Positions 11,409-23,260 of a stretch of 64,000 nucleotides of DNA are shown piece after piece. Position numbers and translations under genes: made by a program. Each line of letters opens with the position of its first letter. Position 1 is the stretch's first letter. Location: contig NC_090746.1 of assembly GCF_036898095.1 (NCBI RefSeq), positions 48,890,207 to 48,954,206 on the forward strand. Reading direction: 5' to 3'. This DNA is from Palaemon carinicauda. Taxonomy: Eukaryota > Arthropoda > Malacostraca > Decapoda > Palaemonidae. The notes beneath the pieces are model-generated. The model searched no databases. It was not told where the DNA came from and was given only the letters and a program-made list of their open reading frames with translations.

Positions 11409-12159
11409 CAGTGAACCCTCGTTTATCGCGGTAGATAGGTTCCAAACCCGGCCACGATAGCTGAAAATCCACGAAGTAGGGACACCATATTTATGTATTT
11501 ATTTAACATGTATATTCAGACTTTTAAAACCTTCCCTTACGTAGTACTGTTAACAAACTACCCTTTAATGTACAGAACACTTAATGCATGTACTACAGTA
11601 CCCTAAACTAAAACAGGCACAAATATTAAAGGCGATTTTATATCATGCGTTTCCTAAAAACGCCAAAAAGCACGATAAAAAATGACAACCAATGTTTTGT
11701 TTACGTTTATCTCTGATCATAATGAAGAAACAGACGCATTTACACATCTGTGCATAGGTTAGTTTTTGCATCGACAGCAATCTTACCAAGTATTGATTAT
11801 TTGTTGATTTTGTTATTACCAATGTTTTACTTAATTTTTCTTAATACTTCCAAATAAATGAAATGAATGCCATTTATATAAAGTTTTTCTTTATGACGCC
11901 GCCTGTAACGGAAACCTTCCATTCGTTTACTGTACGCTCCATCTTCGATCGTAATAAACAAACGAAGGCATTAAACGCGCATGATGAAAGTGATAAATAA
12001 TGATATTAAAAGCTTTTAGTAAATATGTTATTACAAATATTATTTACCGTATCTATATAAAATCCTACATACGTAGCAAAGCAGGAAAACATTTTTTTTT
12101 CTTTTTTTTTGGCGTTTAATCAACAATAAGAAACTGCCGCTAATGACCGAATGATAATT

Positions 12160-12247
<88 letters not shown>

Positions 12248-12310
12248 GTTTTAAATGTAATAAACAAAAAAATATGATAGGTTATAACACATTGGTGCTT
12301 ATGTAATATC
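11409..12310 (+). mobile_element. Fragment starting with a pogo/Tigger-like terminal repeat
   Basis: At 11409, directly after TA, the sequence reads CAGTGAACCCTCGTTTATCG. This resembles the terminal repeats of pogo/Tigger-type (Tc1/mariner superfamily) DNA transposons, which duplicate TA. Complementary words (CCACGATAGCTGAAAATCC) follow. I find no matching opposite end and no transposase frame before 12310. The rest is AT-rich and includes the GA/GT microsatellite. Best read as a truncated or internally deleted element. Confidence 0.5.
12163..12246 (+). repeat. Compound microsatellite (GA)n(GT)n
   Basis: About 27 GA dinucleotides run from 12163 to about 12216, directly followed by about 15 GT dinucleotides to 12246. 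Open frames crossing it encode only repeats of two residues and are not genes. Confidence 0.98.
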
Positions 12311-12321
12311 AACTGGACCCT

Positions 12322-14214
12322 CGCTGGCTTTCAAAGTTGTGGCCTCAGCACGTGAGACACTCAGCGACACAGCAGGTTTACTCGATGCAGGAGGCGATTT
12401 TCGCACAACTGTGTGCGATTCGCACGTGAATCACGCACAAACGTCACAACTTTGTGATCAACAGATGAGGAGCAAGGAGGAGGAGGCCTCTGAGGCTCCT
12501 GTGTAGCAGTAGTACCCTGTACATTCACCGTAGAAGGAGGTGGGAGCCTCCGAGTGGGGGCAACTCGTTGCATTGGCAAGTGTTGTGGTACAGGAGAGCT
12601 CATAGGAGGCCGTCGCGTAGGCAAACGCTATCAAAAGACACCCCCGGCTTTGAAAGGCGCTGGAGGTAGTCTTGGAAGAGGCTTCTTAAAGAGTTGGTCT
12701 TCAGAATGTCCTTGTCCGGTCGAAGGTCGTTTAGGAGAAGGATCAGGAGATGTAATGCGACGCGTGGATGGAGAACGTGAACTAGAGCGTTTAGCACCTG
12801 ATCGTGAGCGATTTGCTCGCAATCATAAATTATCTTGTGTTATTGAGCGTCTAGTCCTTGATCGTAAGCGCTTTACTCGTGATTGTGAGCTTCTTGCTAG
12901 TGATCCTGAAGACCTTGCTCACGATCGTGATCGTCTCACTCATGAACGTGAACAACGCGCCCTTGATCATGAGTGTTTGCCTCACGATCGTGATCGTCGT
13001 GATCGCGAATGCTTGGCATGTAATCTTGAGTGCGTAGCTCATCATCATGAGCGCGTAGCTCGTCATCGTGAGCGCATAGCTCGTCATCGTGAGCGTGAAG
13101 CTTGTAGTCATGCACATAAACGCGCAGCTTGTAATCTTGAGCTTGAGCGAGAAGCCCGTGATCTTGAACGTGAGCGTGAAGCTTGGGATCATGGGCGCTC
13201 AGCTTGTGATCGAGAATAATGTCTCCTTGAAGACGAACGCCCAGACTGCAATGACCTACGGTCTTTTTGGCGTAAGAATGTAGTGGTTGAATGAGAGCAT
13301 CTTTGGGAAGAACGTTGAGACTGCGAGCGATCTCTATGATCTATTGAACGCTGTAAACAACATTCTAAAGGTGAGCGTGAAGCTCGTGAGGGTGATCGTC
13401 CTGAAGGACGAGAAGGTGTAATCTCTTGTCCTGGCAATTGGTAAGCAGGTGGAGCGTTGGCCATAGGAGGATCATCTTGCCCAACCTCAGCAGCTGGCGA
13501 GGGTAGCACATGTGAGCTTGAACTTTTTCTGTGAGAAGAAAGATTAGGGTTAGGCTACAATGTCGTCCCAAGATGGGAAGAGAAGTCATCATCAGCAGAA
13601 GACCAATGGAGTGGCCAATGGGAATGGTCACGTCATCTATGCATGGAAGGGCCAGGAGAGGGTGAAAGGTGGACCTCACATACGGCTAGGGAGAAAGATG
13701 TTAAAGTTGCAGAAGCGTCTCCTTCACTGGGGGAGCACAAACCACAGGGAGGCGGCCAAGTCAGAAGAACATTTGCAAGGGACAAAGGCTCCCCGGCAGC
13801 TGGAGGTGAATATACTTCACTAAGGGAAGCATTAAACCCTCAGTACCCCGAGGTTGTCAAGGAGTTATTCGGTCTGCTCTCTTACTTGACCATTCCCCCG
13901 AGGAAGACAGGCAAGGAGGAGCTTCGTGAAGAGATCTAGGGGTACGAAAAGAAGACCGAGCTCTTTTCCCGTCGAAGACCCTGGGGGAGGAAGGTCTTGT
14001 TTGGCTTTCTTCCTTAGCCTCCCTAATTTCTCCCACTGGGAGGCAGGCCACTCCCGACACTCATCACAGGGTGCACCCTGCTCACAGCTATGCCCCTGGC
14101 AAGTTGGACAACAGAAGATGTGGGTCTGTGTCAACTGAAGACATGAAGGGTGCCACAAGAGCGATCTTACAGCCAGGACATGGGAGCGTCTAGAAGAAGA
14201 AACACACACACCTG
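12322..14214 (-). pseudogene. Gag-like ORF1 of DIRS copy C (partial)
   Basis: After a TTTTCAG acceptor-like site (about 14214 on the minus strand) the frame shows a cysteine-rich patch ending CPTCQGHSCEQGAPCDECREW then ASQWEKLG, matching copies B and J. An Arg/Ser-rich segment follows (readable in frame at 13189-13509: SGRSPSRASRSP, then RDRSQSQRSSQRC) and continues, with stops, over 12780-13200, where TCACGATCG words repeat. The opposite strand over that tract gives a long but meaningless open frame rich in Arg, Glu and His. The coding strand is minus. Confidence 0.75.
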
Positions 14215-14506
14215 AAAAGAGAAAAAAATAGCAAAAAGCAATGGTTGATAAGTCAAAAGAGCTAAGCCTTGGGAGAGGGAGAGAGTGGACACGTCTGATC
14301 TCTACAAGCCAAAAGAGAATTGAGGCAGCTCTGCGAGCTGTGAATGGAGATAGGTGGCTGGGGTACCCCACAGCCACCTCCTTACCTACCCACAACAGTG
14401 GTTAAGTAGGGTTGCCACCTCCCACTTTTAAGTCTATTGGCTACCTTCCAGCTTCACCAAAAGATAATCATATGAATAACGAAAGGTTTGTAAGTGAAGG
14501 AACAAA
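12322..14506 (-). mobile_element. DIRS retrotransposon, family 1, copy C (5' part, minus strand)
   Basis: Read on the minus strand, the copy starts with a family-1 left end near 14506 (TTGTTCCTTCACTTACAAACC), runs through the left-repeat interior (14340-14480) and then into ORF1. It breaks off near 12322, before any RT. Orientation is opposite to copies B and D, which flank it. Confidence 0.85.
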
Positions 14507-14764
14507 GAATTATCAAGAAAGAAAGCAGTAAAATAGGCTGGGATCATTGTTTAAGAATTCTTCATCAAGTAGTGCATGTTCAAATCTGTTCATACCTTGG
14601 CCTTTGGGATGAGGATGTTACCATACTGGTTAAAAGGTTTGAATGATATAATATTGAGCAAACTTTTACAGATCATGGCATGAACAACAGAGCTACATTT
14701 ATTTCTTTGAAACTCCTCTGATGCTGATATTACTTTTCTCATGAAGATTTATTTAATACTGACT
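14507..14764. other. Short spacer between copies C and D
   Basis: About 260 bases of AT-rich sequence between the two divergently oriented family-1 left ends (copy C ending at 14506, copy D starting at 14765). Nothing recognisable is seen. Confidence 0.5.
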
Positions 14765-15069
14765 TGTTCCGGCACTGAATACAAAGCTTACTCTCTTTAC
14801 ATAGGAGTATTATTTTAGTGTTAGCTGAAAGCCAGATGCTAAAAGCTTTTGCGAGGTGTAACTACCTTATGCTTGTCAGCGGATGGGGATAGCGGGGACA
14901 ACTTGCCACCCCGCTCATACCCGCACTAGTAAATAACCGTCATTTTTTATTTTGGCACGGTGAAGTAAGGATGTTGTCTTGCCCCTCCGTTAATACCCTA
15001 AAATAAAAAAGATTTCTATTTTGAACTGGCCTAAAAGGCAAAGAATTTTCTTATATACTTTCTCTTTTC
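14765..15069 (+). repeat. Left inverted terminal repeat and leader of DIRS copy D
   Basis: The first 50 bases are complementary to 23206-23260. 14800-14900 is complementary to 45930-46035 in the distant right repeat. A TTTCTCTTTTCAG acceptor-like site ends at about 15071, directly before the decayed ORF1, in the position seen in other copies. Confidence 0.8.
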
Positions 15070-18000
15070 AGGTGTGACTACTTGTGAGATCCTTTATAAA
15101 AAATGCGGGTTTGTCCTGGTCTTGAAGGGTGCTGGTGCAGCAGCTTCATGTCCGCTGAGGAGACAGATCATCGCGGTCTCTGCCCCTTCGTGTAGGGGTC
15201 ACTCCTTGTTCAGTGTGTGGGGAGTGTTCACCCTCCCAGTGGCTGAGGTTTGGTAGGCGACAGAAGAAGGCGAAGAGGGGTTCATCACTTCCGAGGTTAT
15301 CCTCGAAGGGGAAGAAACCTTGCCATCATTCTCTGTCGACTTGACCTCTCCATGATGACTCTGCTCATTTGACTTCCCCTTTGAGTTGGACAAGTGGTCA
15401 AGTACAAGTGGTATTGTACAAGTGGTATTCATGAGGCACAGGACAACCCTACGTGGGGGTGGGGCCCTCCGTTGCTTCCCATAAAGAAGCAACGCCAACC
15501 GCCACTGCAGGGCAGTCTCTTTCCAATGAACCAGTACGTATTCTATGACCATCCTTGAGTCTCACGTGTTCTCAGTGCAAGGGAAGGTTGTAAGAGGTCT
15601 TGCAGTTGGGCACGCAACAGGAGCATTCATCCTCCCAATGGTTAATTCCGATCTTTTCCACCAAGGCTCCATAGGTTGACGACCGAAAGAGTCTCGTGCG
15701 CACCCAGCTGTCTTGATCTCGGTTTCTTCTCGCCCCAATAATTGCTATGCTTCGGAAGGCAGGTTTGAGCAGTTGCTGACAAGCACTCCTCGTAGTGACT
15801 TGTAGGAGGAACCCAGGAATTAGCTTCGGCTACACCCCAAGGACGGTTCATGCAATCGATATTTTGGCTGAGTTCTCTTAGCCATAAAGAAGATGAAGTA
15901 AGCTGTCCGGAGATCCACCTCCAGGTTTTGGACAATCTTTCCTTCTAAGGGAGGAGTATTCACCAGGTGTTAGCAGATCTTCTCATTCAAAAGATATATC
16001 CTCTTCACCGGGTTCTGCTTAGCAAGCTCCTCGACTGCGAGGAGATTTGCCGTCAGGCACAAAGGGGTTCATTGTCCCTCCTGCCCATGGGAGAGATGGC
16101 CTTCTCCTGAGTGGTCTCCTCACCCTCCAGGGTTCCACCTAAACATGCCAGGCTTTAGTCCATCAGAGCGCAGCATTTAGGAATTGGACGATGATAGTGG
16201 GAGGCGATTGCCTGCGATCACTTTCCCACATTGTTGTGCCCGTGCTATGTAAGGATGAACTCTTGCGAGCTTGCTCCTTTGGTCACTCTCACAGGGAAGA
16301 ATCTGCTTTGCTATCTGCGGTCAAGTGCACAGCAACCACCTGCCCTTCCTCTACCGTAGAGGAAAGGAAGACAGCGCGTCTTTCTCTTGTTGGGGTAAAG
16401 ATGAGTAGAAGAGTTTCTCTTTTAGATGCGCTAGCGAGCAAGCACACTGACCAACTTCCAGTGGGAGATTCTTGCGCAGTGTTGCACAACCTACTTCCAA
16501 GCGAGGTGAGAGGGCGAGCTCTTCTGTTGGAGGAAGGCGAGCATGCTATCGTTACATGCGTTGCTCGTTCTAGTGAGCCTTCCCAACTAGACACTCAAGT
16601 ACTAGAATCTTTGTCTAGAGCAAAGGTGAGTTCTATCTCATGCAGTGGGCGCACACAGGTAGACTACATCTCACCTGTGCGAACTGATAGGGTGTGCACT
16701 TAGCGCTCCTCGTCACTCCTCGCCTTGCCAATGCTCGCCGTATAGTCGGTCTACTTTGGGAGAGGAACAGGGTGTGCCTTCGCAAAGGAGGGTAGATTTT
16801 CCTTCTCAGACTGATCATTGGGTAGGACAGGTTGACAGATTTCACTTCCACAGGGAAAATTATTACAAAGAAGAGCATTAAATACTATCGTCTTGACCCC
16901 TTCCTTTCCAGGGCACTCCTCCTAAACCTAGGAAGCAGGTGCAGGTGCTCATTTGGGAATGATGGTGTTCTCGTTGGATACCCCTTTTTTTCTGGTTCTT
17001 GTCCAGTTGGTTTCCTGGTCAACCAACCGGTCCCCGAAAGTTCATTCCATGGACGTTTCCACCATCCCGCTGGAATGTTCCTAAGGGAGTGAAGACCCAT
17101 CTGATCCCACTTGTAGCAGTAGCCACCTCTTATAGCCCCTCCCAAGCCTCTGGTGTTATTGAGGTATCAAGAGTACCTGAAGCTTCTCCGAGGCACCTAC
17201 CAACCAAAGAGGAATCAGATGGCAAGCACTCCTCCACCATTGGATAACGTACTTCCTTGTACTAGCAGTGGATCTAGGTCCCAGAGGGAGATCACGTTCA
17301 CAGATAACTACGCTTTTGTGTAAAGTGTTGAGCTGGCTGAAACTCTCTACCAGGGTGGCAGAGATTCCTCCTTCTACTCCCTCCAAAGGAGCAAAACCCA
17401 AGGAGTCAGAGAAGGAGGGTTCTTCCTTTCTTGAGGGCTTTACCTTCAGCAAGAGGGAATGAAAGGACACCAAGACGCTGTCTAAGAATTGGCGTTCTAT
17501 GGATGAGTATCAATCTTGAGAGGAACGTCACTCAGCATGCATCAACATTTGTTTCTGTAAGACCGGAGCATAGCAGACTTCCTCCAAAGGCCCATCCTCT
17601 GCTAAAAGGAACTCTGACAATGACCATGACCCTCCCTGGGCTGCTATGGGTGCTAGCTTGGAAGAGGAAGAACGTTTTGTCGTCGGCTCTGAACATTCCG
17701 ATGGAGTGCTGCCGGCATCTGTCAGCCCCAAGGTCTCGCCCCTGGGGCAGAAGGATACAGATCCTATCTGTAAGTCCTTTCTTTCATAAGGAAGGTCAAC
17801 AATCTAGGGGAGTCAGATTAGGTCCCGGCAGAGGGAAAGGATACGGTCCAAGACCTCTTCTGTGATACGCTGAGACCCACCAAAATTAAGGTAGCCTTGT
17901 CTTGGTCGAGAGGGGTCAAGGAGGCAAAGAAAAGGGCATATGCCCAAGTGGCAGGAACTTCACATTCTCTTCAATCCATGTATTCTTATTGGTTATTTCT

Positions 18001-18413
18001 TCCCCTGTACGTCTGGCAGAGGAAGTACTACTAGATGGTAGAGAACAAAACATCTCCACCACTAGACTCGGCAATCTTGGTATTAATGCAAAACTCTTCT
18101 TTGGGCAAACTGGGGACTCTGCCAGTGCATTTCTCTGCTGGAGATGCTGCCAACATGGAACGGGTTACTAGAAGTTTCTTGCTATCCGTTTCATGGTTGG
18201 AGGTTGGGAATGGTAGGTTACTTCGTTAAGAACGAAGACCTCTCCATCCCTCAAAGTAAGGAAGTGCATTTAGCCTTTCTCCTCTCGGGGGCTAGGACTC
18301 TCGAGTTCCTGACCGAAAATGTCAACCAGTGGGTCAACTGGGTTTTGAGGTCAGGGATTAAAGAAAAAACCTCCTAGATGAAGCAGGCAGCACCAGTACA
18401 AGCCCCCAGACAG

Positions 18414-18423
18414 CCCTTTCGAG
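18414..18423 (+). repeat. Target-site duplication, left copy (MULE)
   Basis: CCCTTTCGAG at 18414-18423 is repeated exactly at 20021-20030, immediately outside the MULE. Joining the flanks restores the DIRS gag tail sequence, which proves the insertion. Confidence 0.92.
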
Positions 18424-18510
18424 GGTGCTAGGACAATTCGGTCCCGGACAGTTCGGTCCCGGACAATTCGGTACTAGGACAATTCGGTACCAGGACAATT
18501 CGGTACCAGG
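18424..18510 (+). repeat. Left terminal array of the MULE (5 units)
   Basis: Units GGACAATTCGGTCCC, GGACAGTTCGGTCCC, GGACAATTCGGTACTA and two GGACAATTCGGTACCA. The first six bases (GGTGCT) lie outside the array. The inner units carry GGTACC, the outer units GGTCCC, and the order is mirrored at the other end. Confidence 0.93.
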
Positions 18511-18786
18511 CTTGTCATTTTTTAAAATGTCTAAATCAGAAAAATATGATATTTCTATATTACATATTATGAATGATTTATATATGATATTACCTAAATA
18601 CCTAACTACTTAGTTAGGTTATTCACTAGTTGTTTACAAATAGCATAAACAATCCACCTAACTACTGTACTTTGTTACTAAACGATTAGTTTGGTTATTC
18701 CCTTAGTTTTAAAAAAAAAATATAAACAAAACGACTTTATTAGTTTCTTTATTCCACACTTTTTAGTCTAGTTTCACCCCATCATT

Positions 18787-19617
18787 CACACAGATGGAAC
18801 TTTTAAGAGCTGTCCTGTTATATTTTTCCAATTATATGTCTTGCATATACAAATTAAGAACTTCAGTGCTCCTAGATTCTTTGCCCTCTTACCTGATAAG
18901 TCTCAAAATACGTATGAGCGCCTTTTCCAAAAAGTGAAAGAATTAGTGAATAACGAGGGGCCAGAAGATATGATAATAGACTTCGAAAAAGCTGCGGAAA
19001 ATGCATTTTCAAATACGTTTCCAGGAACAAATATTTCTTTTTGCTTATTTCATTTAGGACAAAATTTTTATAGACATGTTGTAGCTGAAGGTTTTAAGGT
19101 ACGTTACCACGAAGATGACATATTCAGTCTTAAATTGAGATGTTTTATAGCCTTAGCATTTTTACCTGTAAATCAGGTTGCGGATGCCTTTGATGAATTG
19201 GTTGATGATGATGATATCCCTCAACCTATTGTCTCTTATTTTGAAAATCCATATATAGGACCAGTGAGAGGAAGAGGTACCAGAAGGAAGAGACTTGATC
19301 CAAAATTTTCAATAGAATCTTGGAATGTTCTTCACCGAAGTTTGAACTGAGAATCACATACAATTAATAATTTGGAAGGTTTTCACAGCACATTTATAGC
19401 AAGCCTCTCCAGTATGCATCCAAATATTTGGAAATTGATTGAAGCCCTCAAAAGAGAAGAGAGTTTGGCAAAAACCAAATTACAAATTATGCGAAACGGG
19501 GATGAACCAGTAAAAAAAAAGAAGTACAGGGATTGTCACAAGCGTATCATTCATCTAGTATAGAAATATAATCAAGCTGAAATAATGCAGTTCCTTAAAG
19601 CTCATAATATTAAAGTT
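18787..19617 (+). pseudogene. MULE transposase (DDE domain, 5'-truncated, in-frame stops)
   Basis: One frame runs through the MULE domain. It opens with TDGTFKSCPVIFFQLYV near 18790, the usual first-Asp motif of MULE transposases. The second Asp is in IIDFEKAAENAF near 18975, followed by the C-x2-H patch FCLFHLGQNFYRHV. The Glu lies in NNLEGFHSTF near 19375. A TGA at 19348-19350 probably replaced a Trp, and a TAG at 19561 precedes the last residues to about 19617. The usual N-terminal zinc-finger (FLYWCH or WRKY-like) region has no room and is absent. It probably cannot act alone. Confidence 0.85.
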
Positions 19618-19923
19618 TAAATTTTTTATATACTTTTAACGACAAGAAATGTATAGTTTTTACTATTTTATTTTTATATAAATACTTTTAACATAAGAAA
19701 TGTATGGTTTTTACTGTTTTATTTTCTATATAATAAAGAAACTAAAAAAGTATTTTTTTTATTTATCGCACACGCAAGGATAAATCAATTAGAATTTTTT
19801 TTATACCTATACTAAGAAAAGTAAAAATATTCTGTTAAAAGTAATGCTTTGAACTGATAGGAATTTTAGAAACGAAAAAAATTGGAAAAATACTGTTTTT
19901 TTTCCATATTATAAGAATCAATT

Positions 19924-20018
19924 GGTACCGAATTGTCCTGGTACCGAATTGTCCTAGTACCGAATTGTCCGGGACCGAATTGTCCAGGACCGAATTGTCC
20001 GGGACCGAATTGTCCGGA
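19924..20018 (-). repeat. Right terminal array of the MULE (6 units)
   Basis: Inverted counterpart of the left array: GGTACCGAATTGTCC, TGGTACCGAATTGTCC, TAGTACCGAATTGTCC, then GGGACCGAATTGTCC, AGGACCGAATTGTCC and GGGACCGAATTGTCC. There is one unit more than on the left, so the arrays vary in copy number. Confidence 0.93.
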
Positions 20019-20020
20019 CA

Positions 20021-20030
20021 CCCTTTCGAG
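20021..20030 (+). repeat. Target-site duplication, right copy (MULE)
   Basis: CCCTTTCGAG, identical to 18414-18423. Confidence 0.92.
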
Positions 20031-20149
20031 ATAGGGGCTCAAAGAGGGGTAAAGGAGGTAGGTAGGAACAGCCAAGGACATTCCTGCTAGGGAATGCATT
20101 CCCCTAGGCAGTCTACCGGTAGGGGGATGCCTGAAGAACAGATGGCAGA

Positions 20150-21400
20150 GGTAGATGTTCCGTAGAGCTGAGCCTTGGTTGGTTTCTGTATTAAGAGAGA
20201 TACATTGCCCCTTTCACGAACTCTCGCCCTCCTCTGACCCTCCATCCAACGATGTCAAATTCCAATGCGAGGGTATCCGCGAAGGAACAGGGCCTTTGGG
20301 CCAAAGCTCAGACCATGCTAGAGTAGGATGCTGTTCAAGAGGTACTGGAAAAGTCTTCAGGTTTCTACAGTTGCTTATTTCTTGTAGAAAATGCATGTGG
20401 AGGCTGGAGACCAGTCATCGATCTCACGACCTTGAACGAGTTCATACATCAGACCCAGTTCAAAATGTAGATGGCCCAGATGGTTAGACAGGCTGTCAGA
20501 CCTTAGGACTAGATAAAATTGCTAGATCTCAAGGATACTTACTTCCCCATTCATCCATCCTCAAGGAAGTACCCAAGATTCACGTTAGGAGGAAAGATAT
20601 TCCAGTTCAAGGTGTTGTACTTCGGTCTGTCCACAGCACCCCTGATGTTCAGTGGTTGTTCACCCTAGTATCCATTTGGACATACAAGGACGACATTTTA
20701 CCAAGATCTGGGGATCATTGTAAATTACGCGAAGTCTCACCAGCAATTATCTCGAGACTGTATATCTTATAATGAGAATTAGCACCAAACTTAGTAAGAT
20801 CTTTCTGTCCGAGGAATGAATAAAAAGACTGAGAGAGATAACCCAAATATTTCTCTCACTGGACAAATTGCCAGCACATCAGTGACAAAGGCTGCTGGGA
20901 CACTTAACTTCTCTAGAGAAGTTAGTCCCCAACTGTCATCTCTGCATCAGATCTCTTCAGTGGCAGCTGAAGACCTTTTGGTCTCAGCACATTGACCTAC
21001 CGAACACTCCAGTGCCGGTAGGTTAAGAGCAAAAGAGAGACCTGAGGTGTTGGGTGTCGGACACCAACCTCCTCAAGGGAATAGATCTCTCTCCTCCCTT
21101 AGATTTGTTGTTCTTCAGATGCTTCAAAAAAGGGGTGGGGACCTCATCTGTTACACCTCACTGTGTCCGGACAGTGGTGCAAATCCGAACAGCAGTGCCA
21201 CATAAACAAACAAGGAGGTACCTTTTCACAGCACCTATGCCAGCTAGCTGTGGAAATCCACAGGTGGGTGGAAAACAAGTCAGTATTCCTTTCAGCCCGG
21301 TTTGTTCCCGGGAAAGAAGGACATGCTGGCGGACAATATGAGCAGAAGGACTCAGTTAGTAGGCTCCGAATAGGCCTTGACACAACAGATAGCCAACAAA
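20150..21400 (+). pseudogene. RT-RNase H remnant of DIRS copy D
   Basis: Homologous to copy B 8100-9345. At 20500-20660 the frames show a decayed LDLKDTYFPIHP block and the VLYFGLSTAP block. RNase H is visible at 21095-21140 as LLFFRCFKKGVG (the expected TDAS is lost). Its C-terminal part is at about 21265-21360 (FVPGKEGHAGGQ, where PGKxNxxAD is expected). The catalytic Asp residues needed for activity are missing. Confidence 0.7.
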
Positions 21401-21599
21401 GTTTTGACTTTGTGGGGTTTGCTGACAACCTACCTGTTTGCGATGTCCTCAAACAAAAACTTTTGGTGTAATGCTCTCCAGTACCAGAATCTTGGGCGGT
21501 TTGATAAGACGCCTTCCAACATCCATGGAACAGGATTGACATCTATGCGTTCCCGCCCTTCTACCTAGTAAGGAGGCTCTTAAACAAAGTCAAGGCATC

Positions 21600-22760
21600 T
21601 CAAGATCTTTCGATGTCCGTAATAGCTCTGCTGTGGTATCATGCAGAATGGTTTCCTAACCTTCTGCATCTGCTCACAGAGGCACCAAGAGAGCTTCCCA
21701 CACTTTCCGATCTACTCAGACAACCACACGTGGAGAGGTTCCATCAAGCGACCCCATTGTTTTGTCTTCATACCTGGAGGATATCCAGCAACTGCTCGCA
21801 AAGAAGCGCTTTTCGAGACTGGTTGCAAAAGGAATGGCAGAATACCTCCTGGAGTCATGTGCCTCAACATATCTGGTGAAGTGGTCCATGTTTTGTGGTT
21901 AGTTTCATGGACCAGGTATCGCTCCTCTCAGTGCCAATATTCCAGTGATAATGGAATTCTTATTGTACATCAGGGAGGAAAAACTTTGTTCGGTGACGGA
22001 GGTGAAAGGCTATTGCTCGGCCTTGAGCCTCGTCTTCAAACCGAATAAAGTTAATATTTCCTCCTCGATGGAGTTGTCTCTCCTCATACAGAATTTTGAG
22101 TGCACCAGCCCTCAGTCAGAAGCCAGACCTCATCCTTGGAAAGTAGTCAAGGTTCTATGTTCAATGTAAAGAGACCATTTGTCAAGTCTCGGATCGAGAA
22201 AAAAATATGTCTTCCTTCTAGCACTGGGCTCTGCAAAGAGGGTCAGCGAGCTTCATGGTCTGTCCTATGACATCACCCATTCAAGGAGATGGGGGCAAGT
22301 GACACTCATTTTCGTCCCTGAGTTCGTAGCTAAGACTCAAAATCCGGCTGTACTGGATCTTAGAGTCGGGACCTTTCGGATTGAGAGCCTTCGGTCCTTA
22401 ACAGATGATCCTGATCAGCTGTTACTTTGCCCTGTAAGGGTGCTGATGAAATATTTGAAAAGAACTGAGATCCCCTGCCTGCATATCAGCAGGCTCTTTG
22501 TAAGCATGGGGAAAAATAAAAAGATCACTCATCCCAGTTGCCGTTCCCATACCCATGAATGACATCGGGTATTAGTACATCCCTGGCATTTAAGAAGAAG
22601 TTCTGTGTGACACTGGTGCTACAAGGGGCCGTTTGGAAACTGTAAACTACGTTCATCGCCCATTACTTGGAAGACATAACCCACTGGAGCCTAGACACAT
22701 TTACCTTAGGTCCTGTGGTGATTGAACAAAACGTGGTCAATTAACACCTCGTGTCCCTTG
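21600..22760 (+). pseudogene. Tyrosine recombinase remnant of DIRS copy D
   Basis: Pieces in several frames follow the copy-B order: IMEFLLYIREEKLCSV near 21945, LGSAKRVSELHGLSYDI near 22220 (first catalytic Arg), FVPEFVAKTQNPAV near 22310, LLCPVRVLMKYLKRT near 22420. A CATGAATGACATCGGG stretch near 22550 stands where the H-x-x-R box should be, so that box is damaged. The Tyr patch (AHYLEDIT) is readable near 22660-22685. Confidence 0.8.
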
Positions 22761-23205
22761 TAGGTCAAGTAGTAGTCGGTTGAGGGCAGATGTTACCCGC
22801 AAGTAAGTCTAGAATGAATGTGAGAATGACTGACTACTTACTATTTCATTCTTCCCTCTCTTGGGGATTATCATCTAAGGAACTTTGCAAGCTGACCTCC
22901 TCTGACTACAGGTGGGTACCATGCTCTTTGTGCAACCTGGTACATATTTATATATTTGTTATGTCCCCGGTGTCAAGTGAGATGGAGTCGAGCAATGTCT
23001 AGGTTAAGTGAGGGACTTTGTTCCAATTTTACGCCTACCTGATCAAGTCACATGCTAAATTCTGCGTTAGCACCAACTGCCTAGGCCCTCATCCTTTAGA
23101 ATCACAAAGTGTCAGGGTGCCCTTTAAACAGCTCGTGTGTAGCACAGAGGGACACCCAGGGACGGTTTCCAGCCAGTTGGTTTTAAGGACTTCCTCCCAC
23201 CACAA

Positions 23206-23260
23206 GGTAAGCCTCTTATGTAGAGAGCGTAAGGTTTGTATTAAGTGCCAGAACAAAACA
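23206..23260 (+). repeat. First half of the ICR of DIRS copy D
   Basis: Reverse complement of 14765-14815 with few differences (AAGGTTTGTATTAAGTGCC against GGCACTGAATACAAAGCTT). The ICR stops at about 23260, where copy E begins, and resumes at 45786. Confidence 0.88.

Larger units (their letters stand above)
18424..20020 (+). mobile_element. MULE-type DNA transposon with iterated terminal repeats
   Basis: A 1597-bp element bounded by a perfect 10-bp duplication, a length compatible with the 8-10 bp duplications usual for Mutator-like elements. Each terminus is an array of 15-16 bp units (GGACAATTCGGTCCC or GGACAATTCGGTACCA): five at the left (18424-18510) and six, inverted, at the right (19924-20018). 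It encodes a truncated MULE transposase (18787-19617). It sits inside the gag remnant of DIRS copy D. Confidence 0.92.
15070..20150 (+). pseudogene. Gag-like ORF1 remnant of DIRS copy D (split by a MULE)
   Basis: The region has the family-1 gag order but heavy decay. A degraded cysteine-rich start lies near 15090-15260 (FMSAEETDHRGLCP in one frame). Short charged open frames follow at 16191-16703 and 17268-17865. A C-terminal region near 18240-18410 matches copy B at 7600-7950. The reading AAPVQAPRQPFR at about 18390-18425 is cut by a MULE and resumes after 20021 with RGSKRGKGG-like basic residues, equivalent to the FRGKKGGKGG tail of copy B. Confidence 0.65.

Noticed and set aside
12040..12312. 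Minus-strand open frame with TH and SL repeats
   Set aside because: It translates the GA/GT microsatellite and has no other support.
12554..13219. 221-codon plus-strand open frame rich in Arg, Glu and His
   Set aside because: It is the antisense reading of the Arg/Ser-rich gag tract of DIRS copy C on the minus strand; cysteine-rich and left-end landmarks show the coding strand is minus.
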